Source: JACPFV01 sp035526825 (GTDB lineage: Bacteria > Pseudomonadota > Gammaproteobacteria > Nevskiales > Nevskiaceae). From it: a DNA stretch of 64,000 nt. Positions within the stretch are counted from its first letter, which is position 1. Every line of letters starts with the position of its first letter. Positions 33,952-42,238 of this stretch are shown here, piece after piece. Under the pieces are notes generated by a model that searched no databases, was not told the DNA's origin, and was given only the letters and a program-made list of their open reading frames with translations. The DNA is taken from contig DATLBT010000120.1 of NCBI GenBank assembly GCA_035526825.1, positions 1 to 64,000 of the forward strand, in the 5' to 3' direction. Position numbers and translations under genes: made by a program.

Positions 33952-35333
33952 GCCACCAGCACCACGTAGTCTCGCGGCTCGCGGTCGCGCGGGGCCAGTC
34001 GAAGCGCCAGCGCCACTGCGCGCGCATCCTCGAGGCTCACCTTGAGGCTCTCGACACGCTCGACATGGCCGCGGGCGGCAGTGGCCTGCGCGTCGGGTAC
34101 GGCAACGTATTCGGTGCGGCCAAGCCCGCGCAACCAGGCGTGCTCGCGGATGCCGCCGTTGTACGCGCCCAGTCGCGTGCTGGGGCGCCACGAGGCGATG
34201 CCCCCGGGGGCGGGCTCCGCGTAGGTCAGCTCGATGTCCTTGCGCGCCAGCTGCGGCAACATGAAGCCGATCGAATCCGCTTCGCTGTCGACCGCGGCCA
34301 CCATCGTGCGCGAGCGACCGTCGGCGACCGCGCGCATCTGCAGCTCGGTTTCGCGGCCCAGCACGGACTGGAAGTTGGCGACCATCGCCGGGTACGGACT
34401 GGGACCGGTGCCGAGGCTCAGCGCCAGATGCGCATGGCCCATCGACTTCTGCCACAGCCGCACGGCGGCTGGGCGAGGGTCTGTGCCGATGCCCTCGGTC
34501 GTCGCCTCGATGCGCGCGCCGAACCCGCGCAGCCGGTCGATCAGGTCGGGCTTGCCAACGAGGTCGCCCGGACGCACCACGATCACGCACTTGAGCGAGA
34601 AGGTCGGCGCGACTTCGGCCAGCGCCAGCGCATGCGCATCGACGTCGTTGGCGCCGATCACCGTGAGTCGTCCCAGCATCGCCGCGATGCAACACTGCGC
34701 GGCCGCGTTTTCCATCTCCGGCGAGACGCTGCGCAGGTCCTCGCGCTTGAGGAAGATGCGGACGTGGACATTGCCGGACAACCGGGTGAGCTGCTCCGCT
34801 AGCTGCAGCGGTGTCGGCCGCCGCAGCATCGGCGCGATGCGTCGCGCGAATTCCTCGGCGAACCCGGGGCGCGCCTGCAGCGCCGCGTAGGCCCTGGCCA
34901 GCGCGCCGAGTTCGCGGCGTGCCAGGCGGTTCGCCATGTCCGCGAAACGGCGGTCGCGGCGCCGATCGGGGGGCGTGACCGGCAGGCCGGGCGTTGCGCT
35001 GGGCGCAGCCAGCGGGCTGCTGCTCGCCGTCGCGGTTGGCAGCGTGATGCCTTCGGGTACCGGCTCGCCGGGCGCAAGCTCATTCCACATCGAGCGGACC
35101 AAGCCCCAGTCGAGCTGGCGGGCGACCCGTGGGTGGCGCCAGCCCCGCACCAGCGCGTCGGCGAACTGCCGCTTCAAGCCGAGCGTCTTCTGCACCTCGA
35201 AACGCATCATCCAGAGGTCGGCGCGCTCAGGCTCGGCGGCGAGCGAGCGCGTGACCAGCTCGAGGATCTCGGTCGACGGGCCCGGCCCATCGATCGTGAG
35301 GGAGGGCTCGTCGTGGTTGGGCTTCTTGGTCAT
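33948..35333 (-). CDS. TrpB-fold pseudoenzyme with N-terminal FimV-like segment
   Basis: A 461-residue protein. Residues 1-95 hold a helical unit (ILELVTRSLAAEPERADLWM, LKRQFADALVRGW) like the FimV C-terminal domain, followed by a Pro/Ala linker. Residues about 160-461 follow tryptophan synthase beta closely: RRPTPLQLAEQL, VRIFLKREDL, CVIVVRPGDL, GTGPSPYPAMVANFQSVLG and HAWLRGLGRTEYVAV. The PLP-binding Lys of KREDLNHTGAHK is Met207 here (RSVSPEME), the catalytic Glu region is Ala228, and the phosphate loop GGGSNA is replaced by DSEADS (349-354). The fold is kept but the cofactor site is lost, so it is not expected to make tryptophan. A structural or regulatory role is inferred. Confidence 0.8.
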   Translation of the reverse strand: MTKKPNHDEPSLTIDGPGPSTEILELVTRSLAAEPERADLWMMRFEVQKTLGLKRQFADALVRGWRHPRVARQLDWGLVRSMWNELAPGEPVPEGITLPTATASSSPLAAPSATPGLPVTPPDRRRDRRFADMANRLARRELGALARAYAALQARPGFAEEFARRIAPMLRRPTPLQLAEQLTRLSGNVHVRIFLKREDLRSVSPEMENAAAQCCIAAMLGRLTVIGANDVDAHALALAEVAPTFSLKCVIVVRPGDLVGKPDLIDRLRGFGARIEATTEGIGTDPRPAAVRLWQKSMGHAHLALSLGTGPSPYPAMVANFQSVLGRETELQMRAVADGRSRTMVAAVDSEADSIGFMLPQLARKDIELTYAEPAPGGIASWRPSTRLGAYNGGIREHAWLRGLGRTEYVAVPDAQATAARGHVERVESLKVSLEDARAVALALRLAPRDREPRDYVVLVA

Positions 35334-35366
35334 TGCGCGGCACCCCGGACCGCGCGCCAGATTAAC

Positions 35367-37487
35367 TCAGCGTCGGCGGCTCCGCGCAGGGTGGTCGATC
35401 CATTGCAGCACGCCTGGCAATACCCACAAGGCCATGGCACCGGCCGTGGCAGCGCCGAGGATCACCGACAGGCCGAAACGCTGGGTCGGCGGAAAGCTCG
35501 ACGCGGCGAAAATCGCGAAACCCGCCAGCACCACCAGCGAGAACGCGATGATGCCGCCGGCTTGCGATTGCTGGGCGCGCGCCAGCGCCTGCAGGCCGGG
35601 CCGGGCGGCGCGCTCGCGGCGCCAGGCTGCGCCGAAGTGGATCATCGAATCGACCGCGACGCCGATGGCGACGTTGACGCCGGGAGTGGCGATGATGTCG
35701 AGCGGAATGCGGCCGTAACCGAAGATCCCGAGCGCCACGGCGGGCACGGTCGCGGTGCACAGCAGCATCAGCAGGGCTGCGGACAGCGAGCGCGTGACCA
35801 CCCACGCGATCGCGAATACCGACAGCAGCAGGCCGACGAGGCCTTCGTAAAGGCTGTGGGTCACGAGATCGGCGAGTCGCCCCTGCAGCGCATAGGTGCC
35901 GCCGACGCCGCTGACGCGAAAGCCATGGTTCTCGGCGATGACGCGCAGCCGCGCGATGACGTGCGTGCGGCGCTCTTCACGTCCGGCTTCCTGCATGCGC
36001 AGCAGGTACAACGCCTCGAGGCGGTCGTCGGTGACGAACGACCGCGCGACGCGGTCGAACCGCGGCCGGGAGAGCAGGTCGAGCAGCCAGTTCCACGACA
36101 GCAGCGAGGCGAGCGGCGAGCGGGCGGCTTCCGCCATAAGCACCGGCAGCGACAGCACCGTGCCCACGGCACGGTCTTCCTGCCAGTCGCGCTGCAGCGC
36201 CCACATGCGCTTGTACGACTCCTCGGTGTCGAGCCGGGCGCCGTCCAGGCGGCGCACCGAGAGCGACAAGGGATTGCTGCCGCCGTGCGGGTCGATCGCG
36301 GCAAGGCTCTCGTGCACGGCCGAGCCCTTCTCGAAGTAGGCGAGCAGGGAAGGATCGCTGTTGAGGCGCACCGCGCCCGTGCCCAGCGCCAGCGCCACGG
36401 CGAGCACCAGCGCCGCCGCCCACGCCGGCGGCACCCGCACCAGCTTGAGCCCGCCCGGCTCGGCGGCCTGGCGCAGCGGCGGCGGCCTGGCCCACAGCAG
36501 GAACGGCGGGAACATGAGATACGCCGCGAACATCGCCGCGAGGGTCGCGAGCAGGCCGCCCTGGCCGAGTTCGCGCAGCGGCTGGGCCTCGACGAACATC
36601 AGCGAGGCGAAGCCGAGCAGCGCCGTGACCATGCACCAGCCCGAGGCGGTCAGCGTGTGCCCCAGCGCCTTGCGCACCGTTGCCACCGCATTCGCCCCGG
36701 CGGGTTCGGCGCGTCGCAGCTGGCGCCAGTTGTTGGTCAGGAAGACGATGTGCGACTGCGTCAGCACAAACGCGATGGTGATGAGGTTGGCCGTGAGCAG
36801 GCCGATGCGCCCACCCATCAGTTGTTGCACCACCAGCGCGCCGCAGGCCGCCACCGCGCAGGCGGCGAGGCTGCCGAGCAGCACCGCAAAACTGCGGAAC
36901 AGCGCGAGGATCAGCGCGCTGAACACCACCACCGCGGCGATGCTGAAGCTCTTGAAGTCGTCCTTGAGGTTGCGCGCGATCTCGTCGACCACGTAAGGCA
37001 CGCCGGCGAGAGTCAGGCGGAAGCCGGGCGCCTCGGACGCGCGCATCACGCGCGTCACCGACTCGATCAGCGCGCGCGAATCGCTGTCATCGACCACCAG
37101 CACGAGGTTGCTCGCGGGCAGGTTGTCGAGCAGCAGCAGGCGGCGCCACAACGGGCTCGCCTTGGCATCCTTGACGTCGTCGGGCCCCTTGGCCAGCGAC
37201 GTCACGCCGTCGACGCGTTCGAGCCGCTCGAGTTTTTCCGTCAGCCCCTTGATGCGACGGATGTAATCGGCGGAGTCGATGTCGTCGCCGTGCGCGGTGA
37301 CCACCAGCAGCTGGCGGCTCGAAAAGCGCCGGCCCAGCGCCGCCGACTCGCGGAAGACCTTGCTGTCATTGGCGAAGAAGAAGCGCTCGTCGACGCGCGG
37401 CTTGAGGTCGACCCACAGCGTCACCAGCGCGGCAAGCGCGCCGGCGACGGCAAGGCTCAGCAGGGGCAGCCAGCGGAGCAGGCGCAC
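35367..37487 (-). CDS. RND/MMPL-family exporter
   Basis: A 706-residue membrane protein with two repeats of a large periplasmic loop followed by five or six helices, as in MMPL and HpnN-type RND proteins. Helix blocks are visible at SIAAVVVFSALILALFRSF, LITIAFVLTQSHIVFLTNN, YEGLVGLLLSVFAIAWVV and GVNVAIGVAVDSMIHFGAA. The Asp within the last block is in the usual proton-relay region. No adaptor or outer-membrane factor is adjacent. Lipid or hopanoid transport is typical of this group but cannot be read from the sequence. Confidence 0.88.
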   Translation of the reverse strand: MRLLRWLPLLSLAVAGALAALVTLWVDLKPRVDERFFFANDSKVFRESAALGRRFSSRQLLVVTAHGDDIDSADYIRRIKGLTEKLERLERVDGVTSLAKGPDDVKDAKASPLWRRLLLLDNLPASNLVLVVDDSDSRALIESVTRVMRASEAPGFRLTLAGVPYVVDEIARNLKDDFKSFSIAAVVVFSALILALFRSFAVLLGSLAACAVAACGALVVQQLMGGRIGLLTANLITIAFVLTQSHIVFLTNNWRQLRRAEPAGANAVATVRKALGHTLTASGWCMVTALLGFASLMFVEAQPLRELGQGGLLATLAAMFAAYLMFPPFLLWARPPPLRQAAEPGGLKLVRVPPAWAAALVLAVALALGTGAVRLNSDPSLLAYFEKGSAVHESLAAIDPHGGSNPLSLSVRRLDGARLDTEESYKRMWALQRDWQEDRAVGTVLSLPVLMAEAARSPLASLLSWNWLLDLLSRPRFDRVARSFVTDDRLEALYLLRMQEAGREERRTHVIARLRVIAENHGFRVSGVGGTYALQGRLADLVTHSLYEGLVGLLLSVFAIAWVVTRSLSAALLMLLCTATVPAVALGIFGYGRIPLDIIATPGVNVAIGVAVDSMIHFGAAWRRERAARPGLQALARAQQSQAGGIIAFSLVVLAGFAIFAASSFPPTQRFGLSVILGAATAGAMALWVLPGVLQWIDHPARSRRR

Positions 37488-37518
37488 GCGGGTCCCCCGG
37501 CTGCGCGGCCGCGCCGCG

Positions 37519-39393
37519 TCAGCCTGGCCTGATTGTGTAGTTCACCGTCGACGTGCTGCCCGGGGCGTCGGAGAAGGCGATCTTGCCGGCGCTGTCGGCG
37601 GTGTACGAGCCGATGACGCTGCTGCCGCGCAACACCTGGTATTGCGTGCCGGCTGCAAGGTTGCCCACCGTGTACGCGACCGACACCGATGACGAAGCTG
37701 CCTGCACGCTGAAGCTCTTGGTGCCGGTGGTGCCGCCCCAAGCGGTGGGCTGCACCTTGACCGTGCCCGAGGCCGGCGTCGCCGTCAGCTGGCGCAGTAT
37801 CACCGTCGTGCTGCCCGCGGTGTTGGCGCGCGTCAGGGTCAGCAGCGACGAAGATGTCGAGGCAACGGTGTAAAGCGCCTCGTCCGGGTCGAAGATCCTG
37901 CGGCTGTTGTCGCGGAAGCGGGCGGTGGAAAAATCGTCCAGGGTCACGCGCAGCGTCGCGGTGTTGTAGACGTCGATGTCCGAGCTCTTCGACGAGTCGC
38001 CCTGCAGGTCGACGATCGCATCCGCCGGCAGGGTGTTCTTGTTGAATTTCACCCGGGTCGAACGCTCGAACTGCTGCTGCGGAGCCGCCAGCGCGCTGAA
38101 CACGTTGCTGGTGAAGCTGATGCTGTCCGCATCCGTCATCTGGATGCCGTTCTCGGAAATGTCGTGGATGCGGTTGCCGGTGAAGCTGCTGCGCTTGGGC
38201 CGGCCGTCGTCGCCGGGCTCCGGCGCGTCGTTGCCCTTGTAGAAGTACAGACCCTTGGCCGAGTGGCCGACCTCGTTGTTGTCGATGACGCTGTCCTGCT
38301 CGCCGTTCGACAGACGAATGCCGGCGTTGGCGTTGTCGAGGAAGATGTTGTTGCGCACGATCGAGCGCCGGTTGGCGTACAGGGCGATGCCGCTATCGGT
38401 ATTGAGGTAGCTCTGGTTGCCCTCGACGAGGGCGTCGTTGGAGGCGCGGTGCAGCATGATGCCGTTGCCGGTATTGCCGTAAGAGCGGTTGTTGCGGATC
38501 GTCACGTTGTTGCAGCGCTTGCTGGCGATGATGCCGTGGTTGCCGTTGTCGTGGACGTCGTTGCCCTGGATCAGCAAATTGTCGGAATCGTCGTGCGGAT
38601 CGAAGCCGTACTTGACGTTGTCGTGCACGTGGTTGTCGAGCCACTGGCCGCCGTTGTGGCCGTAGGTGTAGACACCGAAATAGTTGTGGTGGATGTCCGA
38701 GCCGATGATGTCGCCGAACACGTCGACTTTGTCGAACAGCTCGTAGTTGGTGCCGTGGTCGCCGATGACTTTCCACGCCAGGCCGTACGACTCGGCGGCG
38801 TTATAGCCGAGGTAGCCGACGTCGCTGTCGATGATGTCCATGCGCGACTCGCGCGCGAGGCCCGATCCGTCGATATACGAGCGCACGCGGATGAAGGCGC
38901 GGCCGTCGGTGTGGTTCGTGTCAGGCGCGCTGGCCGAGGCATTCCACGAGCGGATGCGGGTGGAGTCGATGTGGAGGTTGCCGTGCTCGGCCCAGACGTA
39001 GACGAAGCCGCCGGAATCGCTCTTGATGCGCAGCTCGTCGACGTCGCCGCCGATGGCGCTGCCGTGCAACTGCAGGGTGGTGCCGTCCTCGACGTGCAGG
39101 TAGGCGTTCAGCGTCCAGGTGTTGCCGCTGCGCACCAGCGCCGAGGCCGGCAGGCTCGGTGTGCCCGCGCGAATGGCGCCGAGCGTCGCGGTGCCGCCGT
39201 TCTCGACGTAGATGCGATTGGTCGAGCTCGCATAGCGATAGGTCGCGGCCTCGGCGTCCGGCACCATCAGCAGCACCAGCGCAGCGGCCATCGCGTAATC
39301 GGCGAGCCGGCAGCGCGGCAACGACGACGGCGGGCAGGCGAAGCTCGAGAAAACCGGCAGATGGGGATCCTGGCGAAGGAAGCGGGAGAGCAT
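37519..39393 (-). CDS. Right-handed beta-helix protein, mannuronan C5-epimerase-like (paralogue 1)
   Basis: A 624-residue secreted protein. The start at 39393 has GAGGATCAG upstream and a signal peptide ending DAEA-ATYRY. A shared N-terminal domain (STNRIYVENGGTATL) leads into parallel beta-helix coils (about 180-480) rich in N-x-D-N-G patterns. YGFDPHD (262-268) carries the catalytic-type Tyr, Asp and His of AlgG/AlgE epimerases, followed by NGNHGII. A C-terminal beta domain of about 150 residues ends in NYTIRPG without an anchor. By family knowledge it would epimerise mannuronate in a uronan or act as a lyase; substrate and activity are inferred. Confidence 0.82.
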   Translation of the reverse strand: MLSRFLRQDPHLPVFSSFACPPSSLPRCRLADYAMAAALVLLMVPDAEAATYRYASSTNRIYVENGGTATLGAIRAGTPSLPASALVRSGNTWTLNAYLHVEDGTTLQLHGSAIGGDVDELRIKSDSGGFVYVWAEHGNLHIDSTRIRSWNASASAPDTNHTDGRAFIRVRSYIDGSGLARESRMDIIDSDVGYLGYNAAESYGLAWKVIGDHGTNYELFDKVDVFGDIIGSDIHHNYFGVYTYGHNGGQWLDNHVHDNVKYGFDPHDDSDNLLIQGNDVHDNGNHGIIASKRCNNVTIRNNRSYGNTGNGIMLHRASNDALVEGNQSYLNTDSGIALYANRRSIVRNNIFLDNANAGIRLSNGEQDSVIDNNEVGHSAKGLYFYKGNDAPEPGDDGRPKRSSFTGNRIHDISENGIQMTDADSISFTSNVFSALAAPQQQFERSTRVKFNKNTLPADAIVDLQGDSSKSSDIDVYNTATLRVTLDDFSTARFRDNSRRIFDPDEALYTVASTSSSLLTLTRANTAGSTTVILRQLTATPASGTVKVQPTAWGGTTGTKSFSVQAASSSVSVAYTVGNLAAGTQYQVLRGSSVIGSYTADSAGKIAFSDAPGSTSTVNYTIRPG

Positions 39394-39517
39394 TGATCTG
39401 ATCCTCGGAACGCCTGCGCGGGGTGTGCCCGGTTGACTGCATGGCTCACGTCCCAGTTCCGGTGCGTCGTGGCCCAGCGACACAAACCGTCCGGCGCGGC
39501 CCCGGCGCCGGCGGTTT

Positions 39518-40378
39518 CTACTGCATCAGCGGGTGGGCCCAGCCCTGGATCGCCTCGATTCGGCAGGCGCGGCGCTTTTCGCGCGCATCCGGCGGATCGG
39601 CCGCGCTCCAGGCTTCGTACAGGGTGCGCTGCTCGCGCGTGAGCTTGATCTTCCAGTCCTTGCCCTTGGCGTGGTGTGCGGCCATGTACAGGTACGCCCG
39701 CGCCAGGTCGCCGAGCACCGCCGGCGGCGGCTCGACGTGGTCGCGCTTGCCCATGTCGCTCTGCATCTCGAAGTCGCAGCTGCCGAAGGCGCGCAACTCG
39801 CCCTGCGCCTGGTTGTAGGCGTTGTCGGAGCGGGCCAGGGCGAGGCCCTCGATGGCGGGATGGTAGTTGTAGAGGTCGGAGAGCATCGCGCGGAATTCCG
39901 CATCCTTCGCCGCACAATGCTCGAGCGCCGCCGCGTTGGGGCCTTCGCTCATGCTGACCTGCTGCCAGCAGCGTCGGTACACGCCGAAGCGCGATGGCGG
40001 CACGATCGGCTCCCACGCCACGCGCGGTTGCGGGTCCTCGGCGTTCTGGTAGCCGCAGCCAGGTTTGAGCCACAGGTCTGCGCCGAATGCGCAGCCGCAA
40101 TAGGTCTCGACCGCGTCGTCGCCGCGATAGACCCAGGCGAGCGCTGCAGCGATGGCTTGCGCGTCGTAGCCGCGCGGCAGGCGCGGCGCGCCTTCGATCG
40201 AGCAGGCCGGGGCGGCGTCGTCCGGCGCGGCTTTGGCCGTCGTCGTCGTGCTGACCGGCACGGCTGCCACCGGGATCGGTGCGGCGGGGGCGCAGCCAGC
40301 CAGGCCGAGGGGGCCGAGCAACAGCGTTGCAGCCGCCGCCGCGCGGCGCCATGCTGCCCTCTGGCACGAAAAATTCAG
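39518..40378 (-). CDS. Endonuclease I (EndA/Vvn-like) homologue with altered active site, lipoprotein
   Basis: A homologue of periplasmic endonuclease I. YCGCAFGADLWLKPGCGYQ, the WEPIVPPSRFG block, RRCWQQ, SDLYNYHPAIEGLALARSDN and ARAYLYMAAHH align with E. coli EndA in order. The usual catalytic His in WEHVVPA is Pro here (residue 124), while the neighbouring Glu and the later metal Asn remain, so nuclease activity is doubtful. No ATG or GTG exists in frame before the lipobox LAGC. A CTG at 40378 with GGAG six bases upstream gives a good lipoprotein signal (NFSCQRAAWRRAAAATLLL). TTG 40321 would lack the basic n-region. The start is therefore uncertain. Confidence 0.8.
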   Translation of the reverse strand: MNFSCQRAAWRRAAAAATLLLGPLGLAGCAPAAPIPVAAVPVSTTTTAKAAPDDAAPACSIEGAPRLPRGYDAQAIAAALAWVYRGDDAVETYCGCAFGADLWLKPGCGYQNAEDPQPRVAWEPIVPPSRFGVYRRCWQQVSMSEGPNAAALEHCAAKDAEFRAMLSDLYNYHPAIEGLALARSDNAYNQAQGELRAFGSCDFEMQSDMGKRDHVEPPPAVLGDLARAYLYMAAHHAKGKDWKIKLTREQRTLYEAWSAADPPDAREKRRACRIEAIQGWAHPLMQ

Positions 40379-40389
40379 GGAAGACTCCA

Positions 40390-40758
40390 GTGATCGGCTA
40401 CGTAACCCTCGGCACCAATGACCTCGACCGCTCGGCGCGGTTCTACGACGAGCTGCTCGCCGTGATCGGCGGCAAGCGCATCATGGAGTTCGACGGCTTC
40501 ATCGTCTGGTCCACCGCGCCGGGCGCGCCGGGCTTGGCGCTGACCAAGCCGTTCGACGGCAAGGCCGCCACCGTTGGCAACGGCGTGATGGTCGCGCTCG
40601 CCCCCGGCAGCAAGCAGAAAGTCGACGCGCTGCACAAGAAGGCACTTGAACTGGGCGCCCGCGATGAGGGCGCCCCGGGTCCCCGCGGCGACACCTTCTA
40701 CGCCGCCTACTTCCGCGACCCGGACGGCAACAAGCTCAACGGCTTCCACATGGGCTGA
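40390..40758 (+). CDS. VOC (glyoxalase/bleomycin-resistance) family protein
   Basis: A 122-residue VOC-fold protein. IGYVTLGTNDLDRSARFYDEL opens the first beta-alpha-beta-beta-beta unit, and YAAYFRDPDGNKLNGFH closes the second. GTG 40390 follows GGGAAGA. The start faces the endonuclease homologue, with only about ten bases between the two starts. The substrate is unknown. Confidence 0.85.
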   Translation: MIGYVTLGTNDLDRSARFYDELLAVIGGKRIMEFDGFIVWSTAPGAPGLALTKPFDGKAATVGNGVMVALAPGSKQKVDALHKKALELGARDEGAPGPRGDTFYAAYFRDPDGNKLNGFHMG

Positions 40759-40773
40759 CCCCCGCCGCTATGT

Positions 40774-42021
40774 TCAGGTGCCGCGGGCGGCTACTTGCTG
40801 GTTGTCGGTCCAGGTGTTGAGGGCGGGGACGATGGCGCGGAGGTTTTCGGCGCCGGAGCCGTAGACGCGGTTGCGCACGATCTGGTTGCGGCGGGGCTGG
40901 CCGTCGCCGCCTTCGGGCGCGCGGCCCCGGCCCTTGCCGACGAAGAGGCCATAGAAGCCGTTGTTGCGGATCTCGTTGCCTTCGATGCGGTTGTCCGACG
41001 CGCCCATCGACAGTGACACCCCGATGTGCGCGTTGTCGGACACGACGTTGTCACGCACCGTCACGCCGGCGCTGCCGTAGACGACGATGCCCGCCTCGGA
41101 GTTGCGGTAGACCTGGTTGGCGGCCACCAGTCCGCCGTTGGACCCGCGATGCAGCGTGATGCCGCTCTCGCCATTGCCCCACACGCGGTTGTTGCGGATC
41201 ACCACGCGCGCGCAGTGCTGGCGCACGGTGATGCCGTGGTTGCCGTTGTCGTGGACGTTGTTTTCCTCGATGCGCAGGTCGTCGGAGCGCGTATGCGGCG
41301 CCAGCCCGTACTGCACGTTGTGGTGGATGTGGTTGCCGCGCCACTCGCTGTTGCGCGCGCCGGCCGCGTACAAGCCGAAGTAATTGTCGTGGATGCGCGA
41401 GCGCAGCACGTCGCCGTAGACGCGCACGTACTCGAACACGAACGGCTCCGGCGCCACGACCTTCCACACCAGCCCGTACGACTCGTTGGCGTCGTAGCCC
41501 AGGAACGCAACCTCGCTGTCGACGACGTCCATGCGCGACTGCAGCGGGATCAGCAGCATCGAGCGCATGCGCGAGCGCGCGCGGATGAATGCGCGGCCGT
41601 AGGTGTCGTGCTCCGTATCGGGACGGTTGGCGGCGGTGTCCCACGAGGTCACGCGCGTGGCGCGGATGTCGAGCGTGCCGTGGTCGGCGGTGATGCTGAC
41701 GAAGGCGTGGGGACCGCTGGTGTTGTCGCTCTTCAAGCGCAATTCGTCGACATCCCCACCGGCGCTGCCGCCGTGCAGGCGCAGCATGCTGCCGCCGCTG
41801 AGCAATACGCTGGCGCCGAGCAGCCAGGTCCGCTTGTCCTTGTCGACCAGCCGGATCGGCGCCTGCGGCAGCGCCGCCTTGAGCGTGGTCAGCGTCATGA
41901 CGGCGCCGCGATCGATGGTGATCAGGTTGGCGGCGCGGTCGTAACGGATCGTCGCCGCAAGCGCCGGCTGCGCCGCCAGCGCCACCATCAGGATCAGCGC
42001 AAATCGCGCGCCCAAAATCAC
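40774..42021 (-). CDS. Right-handed beta-helix protein, epimerase-like with altered DPH motif (paralogue 2)
   Basis: A 415-residue secreted paralogue of the genes at 37519 and 42239. The signal is LGARFALILMVALAAQPALA. The N-terminal domain (ATIRYDRAANLITIDRG) and the YGRAFIRARS, DVVDSEVAFLGYDANESYGL and HIHHNVQYGL blocks match. The active-site motif reads YGLAPHT (238-244): Tyr and His are kept but the Asp is Ala and the following acid is Thr. It lacks the C-terminal beta domain of the other two. GTG 42021 is chosen to begin the signal peptide. It may be inactive or have changed specificity. Confidence 0.8.
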   Translation of the reverse strand: MILGARFALILMVALAAQPALAATIRYDRAANLITIDRGAVMTLTTLKAALPQAPIRLVDKDKRTWLLGASVLLSGGSMLRLHGGSAGGDVDELRLKSDNTSGPHAFVSITADHGTLDIRATRVTSWDTAANRPDTEHDTYGRAFIRARSRMRSMLLIPLQSRMDVVDSEVAFLGYDANESYGLVWKVVAPEPFVFEYVRVYGDVLRSRIHDNYFGLYAAGARNSEWRGNHIHHNVQYGLAPHTRSDDLRIEENNVHDNGNHGITVRQHCARVVIRNNRVWGNGESGITLHRGSNGGLVAANQVYRNSEAGIVVYGSAGVTVRDNVVSDNAHIGVSLSMGASDNRIEGNEIRNNGFYGLFVGKGRGRAPEGGDGQPRRNQIVRNRVYGSGAENLRAIVPALNTWTDNQQVAARGT

Positions 42022-42238
42022 GTCCAACCCCCGGGCTGTCCCATCGTGGGCAGGTGACCGGCCGCGGCCCCGATTGGTTCCTGAGCGACGCGTCACGCCG
42101 ACAAAACCGGGTTCGGAACTCCCTCGCGAACGGCCGGTCTTTCGCAGCGAAGGGAGCCGTTACACATGTCGACGTTTTGCGACAGCGTCGGCTTCCAGAA
42201 GCGATATCAGTTCACGGCTTCAGGAGGAGTAACGAGCC

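Noticed and set aside
35133..37532. Plus-strand open frame of 799 codons opposite the RND exporter
   Set aside because: Gln/Arg/His-rich antisense shadow of a gene with well-placed membrane helices.
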